Numbered from the stretch's first letter, positions 1-8,736 are shown. The stretch: 64,000 nt of DNA from JAZBPO01 sp963691775 (GCA_963691775.1 OY829369.1:1054001-1118000); one strand, 5' to 3'. A program made the numbers and translations. The notes: generated by a model from the sequence alone, not told the origin.

Positions 1-449
1 ATCAGCCCCTGGGCAAGCATTGCCATCGGCCGATGAGAGCTGTACTCAACGTGCATTGACTCTCCATCGGGCAGTTGCTCGCGCTGCGTTGCAATGCGCG
101 GCGTCCGCGCCTCGGAATAGAGCTTGCGCACCTCGATGTGGATGTGGTCTTCGACGCGTTCCAGAAACTCCATGGCCGTCGTCACATCACCGAAGAAGTT
201 GGGATAAAGCACCTTGAAGCGACCGAACAACTCCCGACCGAACGACGTCACCATGGTGGCCGGGTCCTCGCCTAGGACCTCCGCAGCGCGCACAACCAGC
301 ATGAGGGCCTCATCGTGCGGATAATTGCCCACCGCCGTCCATGCACCATCATGGTCGAATCCGATGCTTGCCAAGACTTCATCCACCACGTCCTCCGAGT
401 GGTGGCGCTCGATGAATCCGGTCAATTCCGTGAACACGAGTCCGAGCAC
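1..449 (-). CDS. H-NOX (heme NO-binding) domain protein, 3' end beyond window
   Basis: Heme-based nitric oxide sensor domain, 149 codons visible; the C-terminus lies outside the window. Start chosen at GTG 449-447 because AGGGGA lies about 6 bases upstream and the protein then begins LGLVFTEL, like other H-NOX proteins. Seen: proximal heme histidine H104 in DHIHIEVRKLY and the heme-propionate motif Y136-x-S138-x-R140 (YSSHR). The position of the distal tyrosine that lets some H-NOX proteins bind O2 (Tyr140 in Thermoanaerobacter) is L145 here, so by family rules it should bind NO and exclude O2. Such domains either act alone with a histidine kinase or cyclase partner or are fused to an output domain; which applies cannot be seen. 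The response-regulator operon 770 bases upstream on the same strand is a possible partner. Confidence 0.88.
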   Translation of the reverse strand, partial: MLGLVFTELTGFIERHHSEDVVDEVLASIGFDHDGAWTAVGNYPHDEALMLVVRAAEVLGEDPATMVTSFGRELFGRFKVLYPNFFGDVTTAMEFLERVEDHIHIEVRKLYSEARTPRIATQREQLPDGESMHVEYSSHRPMAMLAQGL

Positions 450-1219
450 GTCCTTTCCCCTGTGCAGCGGCGCATAGCGCCCGCCAAGTGTCCCATCGCC
501 GCACCGCAGTGCCACGCCTCACTCACTCATGGCCACGGCGCTCAGGCCGCGTCGTTGCCTTCCCGAATCGGGCCTCGTTGCTCACCGCCGAAGCATCCGT
601 GCGCGACAGTAACCAGACGATACCGATGCCCCGAATACGCGCTGCGCGTCCCGTCGTTCACCATCCGGCGACCTCGATTACCCCGGCGCAGAAATGGATC
701 GTTCTTCGCGACGGGTTGACAGAGGCTGTAGACGCCAATGCGGCGGATCGCACACGCCGCCCGTACGCACTCAAGCCGTTCGCGCCTGAAGCGCTGCTCG
801 GGCGCCGTTTTCGCGACCGGTACGGATATGCACACGAGGCGCACGGCACCTTCGAAGAGTATGTCAACGATGCGGGATGAGGCGGGCGCCTGAAACGCGT
901 GTCCACCGGCGCCGCGTCCGATCGTGTGTGTGTGACCAACGTCTGTAGGCGAGAAATCGCGCAGCCGCGCAGCGGTCGGGCCTGCCTGATCCTCAAGGCG
1001 CCCGAGCCGTCTGGAGAAGTCCTCGCCGCGTTGGCGCCGGCCCGTTCGCGAATAGCGATCATCGCGCGGGCCCATCGCACCCTGCGACCACCAGCGTAGG
1101 GCACGCTCGTGAACCACGTCCGGGCGAAGACAGCGCCGGCGACGATTTCGCGCCTTTGGCGACAACCAGCGCACACGACTGGCCAATGAACCTTGGGTTG
1201 CCGATACCAAGTTCGCGCA
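450..1219. other. gene-free stretch between H-NOX and response-regulator operon
   Basis: About 770 bases. Open frames exist on both strands but their translations are arginine/serine-rich, have no recognisable motif and no Shine-Dalgarno, as expected for chance frames in high-GC DNA. I see no RNA gene, repeat or clear promoter. The regulatory region of the H-NOX gene should lie at its left end. Confidence 0.5.
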
Positions 1220-1975
1220 TCAAACAGTGCCTCCAGGTAGGACGTTATCACGCGCGCGTCGGTCTTCGGCGATGTTTAGCTCGTCTACGGAGCGGCCAAG
1301 ACAGTCGTCCAGACGCTCCCAGGCGGCAAGCGTCAGCTGCGGGTCACTCCCCTTCAGGGCCGAAGACAAGGTCTTCGCAATCTGTCCGACTTCAGGCAGG
1401 TCAAAGTGGACCGCGGTACCGCACAGACGATGAAGGATACTGCGCACGCGCGCCGGGTCCGAAGGCTCGCCGCCACTGCGAAAGAACTCGGACAGCGCAA
1501 AGCGCTGTTCGGCTAGGAACTGCAGGTAACGCCAGCGCAGAACAGTCACGTCGTCCTCCAGCCGCACTGGCTGCGGGGTCGGCGCCATGCGCTGGGTGCG
1601 TTCAAGGATGAACTCGGCGACGCGGTCGACGAGATCGTCCGCCGAACCCTTGTCCAATATCCCTGAAAGTCCGGCACGCTCACAGCGCATGCGCGTGTCT
1701 TCATCGTCACTGGCCGTAAAGGCGACACAGCACTGCGGGCCGAGGCTTTCCGCAAGCGTCAGACCATCTACGTCCGGCAGACCGAGATCAAGACAGACGA
1801 GGTCCGGACGTCGCGCTGTCGGCAACAGCGCACGCACCTCGGCACCATCCGCTGCCTCTACGACATCGGCGCCGGCGTGGCGAAGACGCGTGGCCACCAG
1901 GGCACGCAGCGACGAGACATCCTCGACCACCCAGACGCAATAGCCCGCGAGGGGCCCTTGTTCGAGGCCGCTCAC
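1220..1975 (-). CDS. response regulator receiver-HPt fusion protein
   Basis: Phosphorelay protein of 251 residues. Receiver domain at about residues 12-125 with acidic pair E18/D19, phospho-acceptor D63 in VCLDLGLPDVDG, T87 and K109. A helical C-terminal domain at about 145-245 carries an HPt-like motif H182-R-L-C-G-T-A, so phosphate could pass between the two domains or to another receiver. Start chosen at GTG 1975, whose GTGA overlaps the stop of the upstream receiver gene, rather than the longer in-frame ATG at 2020. No DNA-binding or enzymatic output domain is present, so it is a relay or allosteric component. Cotranscribed with the receiver gene at 1972-2451 behind a sigma-54-like element. 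Confidence 0.85.
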   Translation of the reverse strand: MSGLEQGPLAGYCVWVVEDVSSLRALVATRLRHAGADVVEAADGAEVRALLPTARRPDLVCLDLGLPDVDGLTLAESLGPQCCVAFTASDDEDTRMRCERAGLSGILDKGSADDLVDRVAEFILERTQRMAPTPQPVRLEDDVTVLRWRYLQFLAEQRFALSEFFRSGGEPSDPARVRSILHRLCGTAVHFDLPEVGQIAKTLSSALKGSDPQLTLAAWERLDDCLGRSVDELNIAEDRRARDNVLPGGTV

Positions 1976-2451
1976 TCGCCACGGCCCGGCGTGATGCGCG
2001 TGTTCAGGCGGACGTTCCACTCCCGCATAAGCGAGGCAACAGCGGCGATGGTGCCCCCGCTTCGCCGGCGACGCTTGCCGCCGATGCGCCGCCGCTCATT
2101 CTCTTCTACGATCTCCTGCACCAGCGCTTCCCGATCTTCCGGACTCGCTTTGTCGTAGGCGTCTCGGGCACCGCCGCGCATGAGTCGGCGAAGGAAGCCG
2201 GAGTCCAGCTCCGCGGAGTAAGCGACGATCAAAGCGTCCGGGGCGACTGCACGAACGCGATCGGCGAGCTCGCCACCGAACTGGCGCCCGCCGAAGTCGT
2301 TATCGATGACGTAGACGTCATAGCCGGCTGGGGCCACCGGCTCCTCGACCGTAAAGACCTCAGCAGAGGGAAGGTGCTCGGAGAGCGCGATCTTCAAATG
2401 GGCTGCGACGAAAGGGTCGTCGTCGATGATGGCGATACGAAGCGGATCCAT
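1972..2451 (-). CDS. single-domain response regulator
   Basis: Protein of 159 residues with a receiver domain: acidic pocket in IAIIDDDPF, phospho-acceptor Asp in YVIDNDFGG, the conserved Ser in VAYSAE and Lys in AYDKAS. After the domain there is a basic stretch (KRRRR) and a short amphipathic tail but no known output domain. Start at ATG 2451, preceded by GGAG at 8 bases; the longer frame to 2529 has no ribosome site. First gene of an operon with the receiver-HPt gene (GTGA overlap). A -24/-12 element lies about 60 bases upstream. No cognate histidine kinase is in the window. Confidence 0.85.
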   Translation of the reverse strand: MDPLRIAIIDDDPFVAAHLKIALSEHLPSAEVFTVEEPVAPAGYDVYVIDNDFGGRQFGGELADRVRAVAPDALIVAYSAELDSGFLRRLMRGGARDAYDKASPEDREALVQEIVEENERRRIGGKRRRRSGGTIAAVASLMREWNVRLNTRITPGRGE

Positions 2452-2509
2452 CAGCAGTCTCCATGAATGAGCGGGCGCTCTGGCCTCTTTCCGTGTCTGC
2501 AGTGCAAGG

Positions 2510-2525
2510 AGCAAACCTGATGCCA
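2510..2525 (-). promoter_or_regulatory. candidate sigma-54 promoter for response-regulator operon
   Basis: Read on the minus strand: TGGCAT-CAGGT-TTGCT, one mismatch to TGGCAC-N5-TTGCW, with the invariant GG and GC ten bases apart. The start codon of the receiver gene lies 60 bases after the -12 GC. Confidence 0.6.
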
Positions 2526-2912
2526 ACATCAGAACCCTTCAGGGAATCGGCCGCGCAGCTCATACGCCGCAAAGGAGGTAGGTCGGCAGCAGCCCAGCAC
2601 GATTGAGGGCTCATCGGCAGAATGCGAAGGCGCGTTTCGCGAAAAACGATCCACCTAAAACGCGAAGCGTGTTTCGCAATTTGCAAAGCCTTGCCCGCAG
2701 CAGCGGTTGCAGCGACGCTGCATTTCACCCGGTGCACTCATCGAGGCGCCGCGCCTAAAAGACCAGCCCGGCCAGCTTGCTGCTCCGTGCTCAAGACCTC
2801 AGGCAGCTTTCGACGTGGGAAACACGATCATCCGGCGGGGCTGCGAGCACCCGAGACGACCTCGGCTCGCGCCGCGCTGTTGTCACGAACGCATCGCCCG
2901 CCCGACAGCGCT
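2526..2912. other. gene-free stretch
   Basis: About 390 bases between the sugar transferase stop and the operon promoter. It contains a GC-skewed stretch with repeated TTTCGCGAA/GCGTTTCGC-like words (about 2634-2690), possibly a weak hairpin downstream of the sugar transferase. No supported gene. Confidence 0.4.
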
Positions 2913-3665
2913 TCAGATCAGAACCGCACACCCAGTCGCGATGACCGCGACGGCCATGACAGCGCCGGCGCGAACGTTCAGGCCAGAACGCGCCTCTTCC
3001 ATCTGCTTTTCGTCGCCATCGAAGCCAAGCGATGCGATCTTGCGCAACACCTTCCGAACCAGGTACCCGGCGGTGAGCCCGATGATGAGGAGGTCATACG
3101 CGATACAGCGGTGCTGGAGATAGTGGCGTTCTGCTTCGAATCGCAGCGACCAGTCCTCTACCAGATGCTCGACATCCTCGTTCTCGTAAATACAGACCTG
3201 TGCGAGGCTGGTAACGCCCGGCAAGACATCAAGGCGACGCGCGAACCCGGGTAGCTGCGCTTCGAGATGCTCGTAGAGCGCGCCCGCAATCGGGCGAGGA
3301 CCGACGAGCGCCATATCCCCCCGCACCACGCTGATCAATTGGGGCAACTCATCTAGCTTGAGGTCGCGGATGACGCGACCCACTCGCGTGATCTCGGGCG
3401 CGTCAATCGCCGTAGCCTTCGCGAGCGACGCGTTCTTGTCGGCGCCATTTACCATCGACCGGATCTTCCACGTCCGGAAAGGTACGCCGAAGCGGCCCGG
3501 GCGAATCTGGGAGTAGAGGCTTGGGCCGGGGGAGTCCAGGCGCACGGCGATGCAGAGCGCAAGCAGCAGGGGGCTCGTGAGAATCAACGCAACCAAAGCG
3601 GCAACACGCTGGCAAACCATCCAGATGCGCATTACGAATGTGTCGGCGTTCGGTCGGTTGCTCAT
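2913..3665 (-). CDS. undecaprenyl-phosphate sugar phosphotransferase (bacterial sugar transferase)
   Basis: Transfers a sugar-1-phosphate from a UDP sugar to undecaprenyl phosphate to start polysaccharide repeat-unit assembly at the inner membrane. 250 residues: N-terminal membrane segment (about 16-36, RVAALVALILTSPLLLA), then the catalytic core with RLDSPGPSLYSQ, RTWKIRSM, LDELPQL and the GDMALVGPRP motif. Start at ATG 3665 with GGAGG 7 bases upstream. It lacks the long N-terminal multi-membrane region of WbaP-type enzymes, so it is of the short type. Odd: after the usual end the protein carries an extra hydrophobic C-terminal segment (about 230-250). Divergent from the pyruvyl-transferase-like gene, suggesting a shared exopolysaccharide function. 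Confidence 0.9.
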   Translation of the reverse strand: MSNRPNADTFVMRIWMVCQRVAALVALILTSPLLLALCIAVRLDSPGPSLYSQIRPGRFGVPFRTWKIRSMVNGADKNASLAKATAIDAPEITRVGRVIRDLKLDELPQLISVVRGDMALVGPRPIAGALYEHLEAQLPGFARRLDVLPGVTSLAQVCIYENEDVEHLVEDWSLRFEAERHYLQHRCIAYDLLIIGLTAGYLVRKVLRKIASLGFDGDEKQMEEARSGLNVRAGAVMAVAVIATGCAVLI

Positions 3666-3736
3666 GCCTGTCCTCCGTGTCTGCGGGCCACTTCTTTCCT
3701 CGCGCCCGCGGCGGGCTGAAACCCGACCACCGGAAT

Positions 3737-3751
3737 GCATGAAGCACGCCA
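3737..3751 (-). promoter_or_regulatory. possible sigma-54 promoter for sugar transferase
   Basis: Minus strand TGGCGT-GCTTC-ATGC keeps the GG-N10-GC core but has three mismatches to the consensus. It is 72 bases before the start codon. Weak on its own; supported by similar elements in front of the other polysaccharide genes. An alternative, TGGCCC-GTCCG-TTGC at 3942-3928 (minus), would give a 260-base leader. Confidence 0.35.
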
Positions 3752-4029
3752 GCTTTGCGGGCTTACGCGGACATCATCGCCGTCAAGCGAAGGTCGGCAG
3801 CGGCATTCCTGCGTCCGAAGTGCGGCTCAGGGTGCCCCCACCCGAGCATCCGCTTCGTCTGCAGCAGGGTGAATTCGCAGCATGCGATGCATGACGCAAC
3901 CGCCGAGAGCGCGCCGCGTTGCAATCCGCAACGGACGGGCCAGGCCCTGCGTTCTCGCCCGCATGCAAAGCGCCGCAAAGCTTGGATAAATCACGGGCTT
4001 GCTTGCACGCAGGACCTTTAGCACGGCTT
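3752..4029. other. divergent intergenic region between sugar transferase and pyruvyl transferase
   Basis: The whole gap between the two start codons (3666-4081) is about 415 bases and has no gene. It carries the outward-facing -24/-12 candidates and a small inverted repeat CGTTGC-N5-GCAACG at about 3918-3934, a word that recurs (CGTTGC..GCAACG) in the leader of the export gene near 56056-56077. Confidence 0.4.
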
Positions 4030-4044
4030 TGGCACGCGCCTTGG
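4030..4044 (+). promoter_or_regulatory. candidate sigma-54 promoter for pyruvyl transferase-like gene
   Basis: TGGCAC-GCGCC-TTGG: perfect -24 half, but the -12 GC is GG. It lies 38 bases before the start codon, the same spacing as the exact site before the last gene in the window. Confidence 0.45.
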
Positions 4045-4081
4045 ACGCTTCTGCCTACCCGCTTCCGCAGATTCTCGAATC

Positions 4082-5416
4082 ATGGCCGACGCTTCTGTGT
4101 GCATCACCGGCGCTACAGGCACGCCCGGCGCCAAGAGCCTGAACGCCCAGGGCCTGGCCACCCTCGCCTCGCTAGACCGCGCCGGGCATACGCGCTTCTC
4201 CGTACTCGACAACGGTGGCAGCGAGTGGGAATCGGCCGCCCTGATCGAAAAGCCGGACTCGGCTCGCTGCGCACGCGACGGGGTACACCCGCAGGGAGGG
4301 TTTCGCCGAGCACCTCTGGTCGCGCGCTCAGCGGGCCTCGGTCCGGCGCCTCCGCGCATTGCTGATTGCTTCTCTCGAGCGGATGCCGTCGTTGACGTCT
4401 CATCGGTGCTTGGACTGAACGCTCTGGAGGACGACGCGATCTTCCTGAGGTCCAGCGTACCCCTGCTGCTCGCCGCCCGAACGAACAAGCCGCTCTTTCT
4501 GCTTCCGCGCCGGATCGGTCCTTTTCGAGACGCAACAATCAGCGAGACCGCGCGAGAGATTCTCGGAGCCGCCCGTATGGTCTGGGCGTGGGATGCTGAA
4601 AACTTCGAGCAAATGAGAACGCTGCTGGGATCGGCCTTCGATCCGTCGCGCCACCAGCTCGGCGCCGATCCGGCCTTTGCCCTGTGGAGTTCACCGGTAC
4701 AGCTCGATCCGGAGCGATTGCCCTGGTTCAGCGGCCAGGTCGATCGTGACCGGCCGCCTGTCATAGGCATCGAGGTCTGCGGCAACCTTGCCCCTAGGCG
4801 CCGATCAGCCCAAGAACGCAGAACCGGTGCGCGCTGTGCACAAGCGCTGGCGGACATCATCGCCACCATGCTTCGGGAAACGAGTGCCAATCTTCTGTTA
4901 CTGCCCTCGTCGAACAATGCACCTCAGTCAGAACACGAATGCACAGCGCTTGTGGAACGCGCGCGACCGCGCGGCAGTTCGCGTCAGCGGACGCGAATCG
5001 CGGTCTTCGCGCATGCGCTGGAACCTCTTGAGCGGCGCTGGCTCCACGGTCGTCTGGACTGGTTCTGCGGAACAAGTGAAGACGCCCTGACATCGGCACT
5101 GTCCGCTGGTACGCCTACGGTCGGCCTGATCACCAAGCACGCCGCACCGGCTGCGCTTCGCGCATGTTGCACAGCGGAAAGCCTGTTCGATCCGCAATCG
5201 CTGAGCGCGAGTGAATTGCGCTCAGGTGTTCTTGCGCACTTTGCCGATCGTGACGCCCACCGCGCGAGCCTCATCGTCACGGTCGCAGCTCTCCGACGTC
5301 GCGTCCGAGCGGAGCAAAAGGCCCTTGCCGATGCAATTGCCTTGATCGGCGGCACACAGCCAGGTATCGCCACGAAGGATGCACCGGACACCGGACCTAC
5401 GCTTGCAGGCGGGTGA
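4082..5416 (+). CDS. polysaccharide pyruvyl transferase family protein
   Basis: Predicted to belong to the WcaK/CsaB-like family, which adds pyruvate ketals to sugars of surface polysaccharides. 444 residues. Seen: the DAVVDVSSVLGL stretch, a strand-loop LFLLPRRIGPFRD matching the family's 'P..IGPF' motif, then the AWDAENFEQMR and GADPAFAL segments, and a C-terminal half with the second Rossmann-like fold ending in GTPTVGLI. The N-terminus (about 1-60) is divergent and rich in charged residues. The start ATG 4082 has a poor ribosome site. Divergently oriented from a sugar transferase. Which sugar is modified is unknown; the family also includes proteins of other function. Confidence 0.7.
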   Translation: MADASVCITGATGTPGAKSLNAQGLATLASLDRAGHTRFSVLDNGGSEWESAALIEKPDSARCARDGVHPQGGFRRAPLVARSAGLGPAPPRIADCFSRADAVVDVSSVLGLNALEDDAIFLRSSVPLLLAARTNKPLFLLPRRIGPFRDATISETAREILGAARMVWAWDAENFEQMRTLLGSAFDPSRHQLGADPAFALWSSPVQLDPERLPWFSGQVDRDRPPVIGIEVCGNLAPRRRSAQERRTGARCAQALADIIATMLRETSANLLLLPSSNNAPQSEHECTALVERARPRGSSRQRTRIAVFAHALEPLERRWLHGRLDWFCGTSEDALTSALSAGTPTVGLITKHAAPAALRACCTAESLFDPQSLSASELRSGVLAHFADRDAHRASLIVTVAALRRRVRAEQKALADAIALIGGTQPGIATKDAPDTGPTLAGG

Positions 5417-6094
5417 CAACGTCGGACGCGGGACTCACCGAGGCACGCGAGATTGCCCGCGTGAAGCCACGCTGCCCATCACGGACGACAGCGAACGCCT
5501 CCGAATCGAAGGCCGCTCGTAGCACGTGCGACGGGTTGCAGCGCACAGCCTGAACAGGCCCCGGGATCGATCGCGTACGCAGGGAGATTGATCTGTCCGC
5601 GCGCGAGATGAGCCGCGGTACCTTCGCCCCGCAGGTGGCCCCGCAGGTGGCCCAGCGAGGTGCCCAGTTGGGTACCCCATCGGGCATCCCATCGGGTACC
5701 CCATCTGGCGCCCCATCTGGCGCCCCATCGGGTACCCCATCGGGCATCCCATCGGGCGCCCCGATCGCCGCACCAGACAACGACAGAAAGAGGTCCGCTA
5801 ACCCAAGGCCGCACGAATCTCTCCACTGAAGTCAGCACGCGTCTCAGAGGATCGTGCAATTCGTCACTCGAAGGCCTCGCCGAGTCGAAGTTCGCGGCGC
5901 GCTACGTTCACCGAGTCGCGCTCCATGCCTCGCGCTGATCGGACATGACCTCAGTCCGCGGCTGAGGAAAATCGGCAAACGCATCCCGCGCTTTGCGGCG
6001 GCAGACCGCTGCCTCAAGGCGCCCGCGCCTCGAGGGTCGGTTCCCACCGGCGACGGTTCGGCTGCGCCCGCTGATCCGCCGCTTTGCGGCGCCG
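5417..6094. other. gene-free stretch carrying a tandem repeat
   Basis: About 680 bases between convergent genes. Apart from the 12-base array at 5631-5762 nothing is recognised. Frames through the array exist on both strands (tetrapeptide repeats such as x-P-S-G), but their flanks have no motif, so I do not call a gene. Confidence 0.5.
5631..5762. repeat. tandem array of eleven 12-base units
   Basis: Eleven consecutive 12-mers: two GCAGGTGGCCC(C/A), one GCGAGGTGCCCA, one GTTGGGTACCCC, then seven of the form ATC(G/T)GG(TA/CA/CG)CCC. Units such as ATCGGGTACCCC contain the internal palindrome GGGTACCC and ATCTGGCGCCCC contains GGCGCC. Because 12 is divisible by 3 every frame through it stays open. 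Confidence 0.9.
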
Positions 6095-7834
6095 TCAGCC
6101 CGGCGCTGCCTGGGCGCCGCGAACCAGCCGTCCACGAAGACGCGATGGGTCCTGCTCGACAGCCTCGCCATCACGAAAGGCAACTGCCCCGGACTTCACC
6201 GTCACCCGATAACCGTCCGCGCGCTGAACAAGACGACGCCCGTGGGCGGGCAGATCGGAGATGATCTCGGGCGCGCGTAAACGCAGCGCTCGGAAGTCGA
6301 CGACATTGACATCAGCAAGATAGCCCGGCACAAGCACGCCGCGATCCGCCATACCAACCTGCAGCGCGGTCTTTTGCGTAAGGCCATGGATCAGCCACGG
6401 CAGCGGCAAGCCCTCACCCCGCGTTCGATCGCGCCCCCAGTGCGTCAGCGTCGTGGTCGGGAAACTCGCATCGCAAAGCACACCGCAGTGCGCACCCGCA
6501 TCCGACAGGCCGAACAGCGTATGGGGATGCGTCATCATGCTGCGCACATCATCCAGATTGCCGTGCGTGTAATTCATGATCGGGAAGTAGTTGAGCGCAT
6601 GACCGTCCTGCTCGAGGAGAGAATCGATTACAACGAGCTCAGGCCTGCGCCCCTGGCGCGCCGCTAGCGCAGCGATTGAGTCTGATTCATCGGGCTCGTA
6701 GTTCGGCTCTCCCCCCATTGGAAACATCTTGTGGAAGCTGCGGACCAGGAAGTGGATGAGGTTCGCCTGCGGATCCCATTCGCGCGCGTCGCTCTCCGCA
6801 AGCAGGCGCGCGACGAACTCTGGATCGCGAAGCGCACGCACCTTCTCCTCAAGCGGCGCGGTGCGTAGCGGCTTCCAGGCCTCATGCAGCACGAAGGGAT
6901 TCAGCGTCGCCGTGAGACCCTGCAGGACACCGGTCGGCCGAGGCGGCACCTGGCCGCGCATGTTCACGCCGTCCGCTTGGGCGCGGCTGATTTCTTCGAG
7001 CACGCGGACCCAGATCTCCGCATGTCGATCGTCCTGCTCGATCGTGAGCGAAAGCGGCCGGCCGGAGGCCTCCGCCATGCCGCGGACAAGCGCGAATTCC
7101 CGATCGAAGTCCCAGAAGTCTGCAATCAGCTGGATCACGCCCTGCCCTGTTTCCCCGAGCGCACGCGCAATACCCCAGAGCTCTTCACGCTCCGCCTTGA
7201 AGCTCGGCGTATGGTTACCGGCCCTGTCTCGATGCTTTTCCGTCCTGGACGTCGAGAAACCAAGCGCCCCCGCCTCGATCGCTTCCTTGACCAGCCCCGC
7301 CATGGCGACAACGTCATCGGCGGTCGCGGGCTCGAGGCGCGCCGCCCGCTCACCCATCACGTAGCCGCGCAGCGCGCCGTGCGGGACCTGCAAACCGACG
7401 TCGATGGCGAGCGGTGAGGCCGCGACCGCGTCCATGTACTCGGGGAAGGACTCCCAGTTCCACTGGATACCCTCGGCGAGCGCGGTGCCCGGTATGTCCT
7501 CGACCCCCTCCATGAGCTGAATGAGCCAGCCATGGCGGTCGGGCGCGCAGGGGGCGAAACCCACCCCGCAGTTGCCCATGACAACGGTCGTAACGCCATG
7601 AAACGTGGAGGGCGTCAGGTAGGGGTCCCAGGTCACCTGACCATCGAAGTGAGTGTGTATGTCGACGAAGCCCGGAGTCACGAGATGCCCGGTAGCGTCG
7701 ATCTCCTCGCGTCCTGCTGCCGTCACTTCTCCGACCGCGATGATGCGCTCGCCATCGATCGCGACGTCGCCGATGCGCCCTTCCGCACCGGTGCCGTCAT
7801 GAATTGTTCCGCCACGGATCACCAGATCGTGCAT
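6095..7834 (-). CDS. N-acyl-D-amino-acid deacylase family amidohydrolase
   Basis: Cytosolic metal-dependent hydrolase of 579 residues, similar to D-aminoacylases, which release D-amino acids from N-acyl-D-amino acids. Seen: the family start DLVIRGGTIHDGTGAEG, the metal-binding H60-x-H62 in FVDIHTHFDGQ, the cysteine ligand segment VVMGNCGVGFAP, and near the C-terminus LSDAGAHCG with the catalytic Asp. A small beta-sandwich domain is formed by both ends, as usual. Single gene, divergent from the SDR-VOC operon across about 135 bases. The exact substrate cannot be told from sequence; dihydroorotase-like or N-acyl-glutamate activities also occur in the superfamily. Confidence 0.87.
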   Translation of the reverse strand: MHDLVIRGGTIHDGTGAEGRIGDVAIDGERIIAVGEVTAAGREEIDATGHLVTPGFVDIHTHFDGQVTWDPYLTPSTFHGVTTVVMGNCGVGFAPCAPDRHGWLIQLMEGVEDIPGTALAEGIQWNWESFPEYMDAVAASPLAIDVGLQVPHGALRGYVMGERAARLEPATADDVVAMAGLVKEAIEAGALGFSTSRTEKHRDRAGNHTPSFKAEREELWGIARALGETGQGVIQLIADFWDFDREFALVRGMAEASGRPLSLTIEQDDRHAEIWVRVLEEISRAQADGVNMRGQVPPRPTGVLQGLTATLNPFVLHEAWKPLRTAPLEEKVRALRDPEFVARLLAESDAREWDPQANLIHFLVRSFHKMFPMGGEPNYEPDESDSIAALAARQGRRPELVVIDSLLEQDGHALNYFPIMNYTHGNLDDVRSMMTHPHTLFGLSDAGAHCGVLCDASFPTTTLTHWGRDRTRGEGLPLPWLIHGLTQKTALQVGMADRGVLVPGYLADVNVVDFRALRLRAPEIISDLPAHGRRLVQRADGYRVTVKSGAVAFRDGEAVEQDPSRLRGRLVRGAQAAPG

Positions 7835-7971
7835 GGGTCTCTCCCGTCTCGTCCCTGCCCGATCCTCGATTCTGGAGCGGCGGCCCTGCTCAGGTCCAGC
7901 GCGCCCACGGGGGTCGATCGGCTATAGTCCGGCTCCCCGAATCCAAGACCCGCAGGGAGAGAGAGACCCTA

Positions 7972-8736
7972 ATGCAGATCGAAGGAAGCAAGGCCATCAT
8001 GGTCGGTGGCGCATCTGGAATGTGCCGCGCAACGGCAGAAAGTTTTGTCGCGAAGGGCGGCAAGGTCGCCATTCTCGACCTAGAGAGCTCTGACGGCAAA
8101 GCCGTGGCGGAGCAGCTCGGCGGCACGTTCCACCCCTGCAACGTCATGGACCACGAAGGCATGGAAACGGTCATGGGCGAGGCAGTCGAGGCGCTTGGCG
8201 GCCTGGACTTCTGCGTCAACACGGCCGGCGGCGGCGCGGCGATCCGCACCCTTGGACGCAACGGCGAGATGCACCCGCTCGATGTCTTCAAGCGCGTGAT
8301 CGACCTCAACCTCATCGCATCCTTTAATATCAATCGCATCGCCGCGATGCACATGGCGAAGAACGAGCCCAACGAAGACGGCGAGCGCGGCGTGATGATC
8401 AACACCGCATCGATTGCCGCATTCGAAGGCCAGGTCGGTCAGGTCTCCTATACCGCCGCAAAGGCCGGTATCGCCGGCATGACCCTGACCATCGCACGCG
8501 ATCTGGGTGCGGTAGGGGTACGCTGCATGACCATCGCACCGTCGCTGTTCTCGACCGGCTTGACCGCGGGCATCCCGGACGCCGCAGCCGACAATCTGAC
8601 TAAAGACGCCGCCTTCCCGCGTCGCATGGGCCTGCCCCACGAGTTCGCGACCATGGCCATCGCCATCTTCGAGTGCCCGATGATGAACGGCTCGACCATG
8701 CGCGTGGACGGCGGCCAGCGCTTCGCACCCAAGTAA
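7972..8736 (+). CDS. short-chain dehydrogenase/reductase (type II HSD10-like)
   Basis: NAD(P)-dependent oxidoreductase of 254 residues, most like 3-hydroxyacyl-CoA/17-beta-hydroxysteroid dehydrogenase type 10 proteins. Seen: cofactor loop VGGASGMCRA near residue 11, the acidic residue of ILDLESSD that favours NAD, NTAGGGAA, and the catalytic Ser..Tyr-x-x-x-Lys in NTASIAAFEGQ...SYTAAKAG. The C-terminus ends with the usual VDGGQRFAPK. Start ATG 7972 follows GGGAGAGAG; longer in-frame starts overlap the divergent gene and lack a ribosome site. Forms an operon with the VOC gene 18 bases downstream. Confidence 0.92.
   Translation: MQIEGSKAIMVGGASGMCRATAESFVAKGGKVAILDLESSDGKAVAEQLGGTFHPCNVMDHEGMETVMGEAVEALGGLDFCVNTAGGGAAIRTLGRNGEMHPLDVFKRVIDLNLIASFNINRIAAMHMAKNEPNEDGERGVMINTASIAAFEGQVGQVSYTAAKAGIAGMTLTIARDLGAVGVRCMTIAPSLFSTGLTAGIPDAAADNLTKDAAFPRRMGLPHEFATMAIAIFECPMMNGSTMRVDGGQRFAPK

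Noticed and set aside
486..520. GTGCCA word upstream of the H-NOX gene (minus-strand TGGCAC)
   Set aside because: The -12 half lies at the wrong spacing (GG-N9-GC), so it is not a sigma-54 element.
542..1251. Two overlapping minus-strand frames of 222 and 197 codons
   Set aside because: Arg/Ser-rich translations with no motif, no ribosome site and overlapping each other; chance frames of high-GC DNA.
3928..3942. Second minus-strand sigma-54-like site TGGCCC-N5-TTGC before the sugar transferase
   Set aside because: Closer to consensus than 3737-3751, but would give a leader of about 260 bases; kept only as an alternative.
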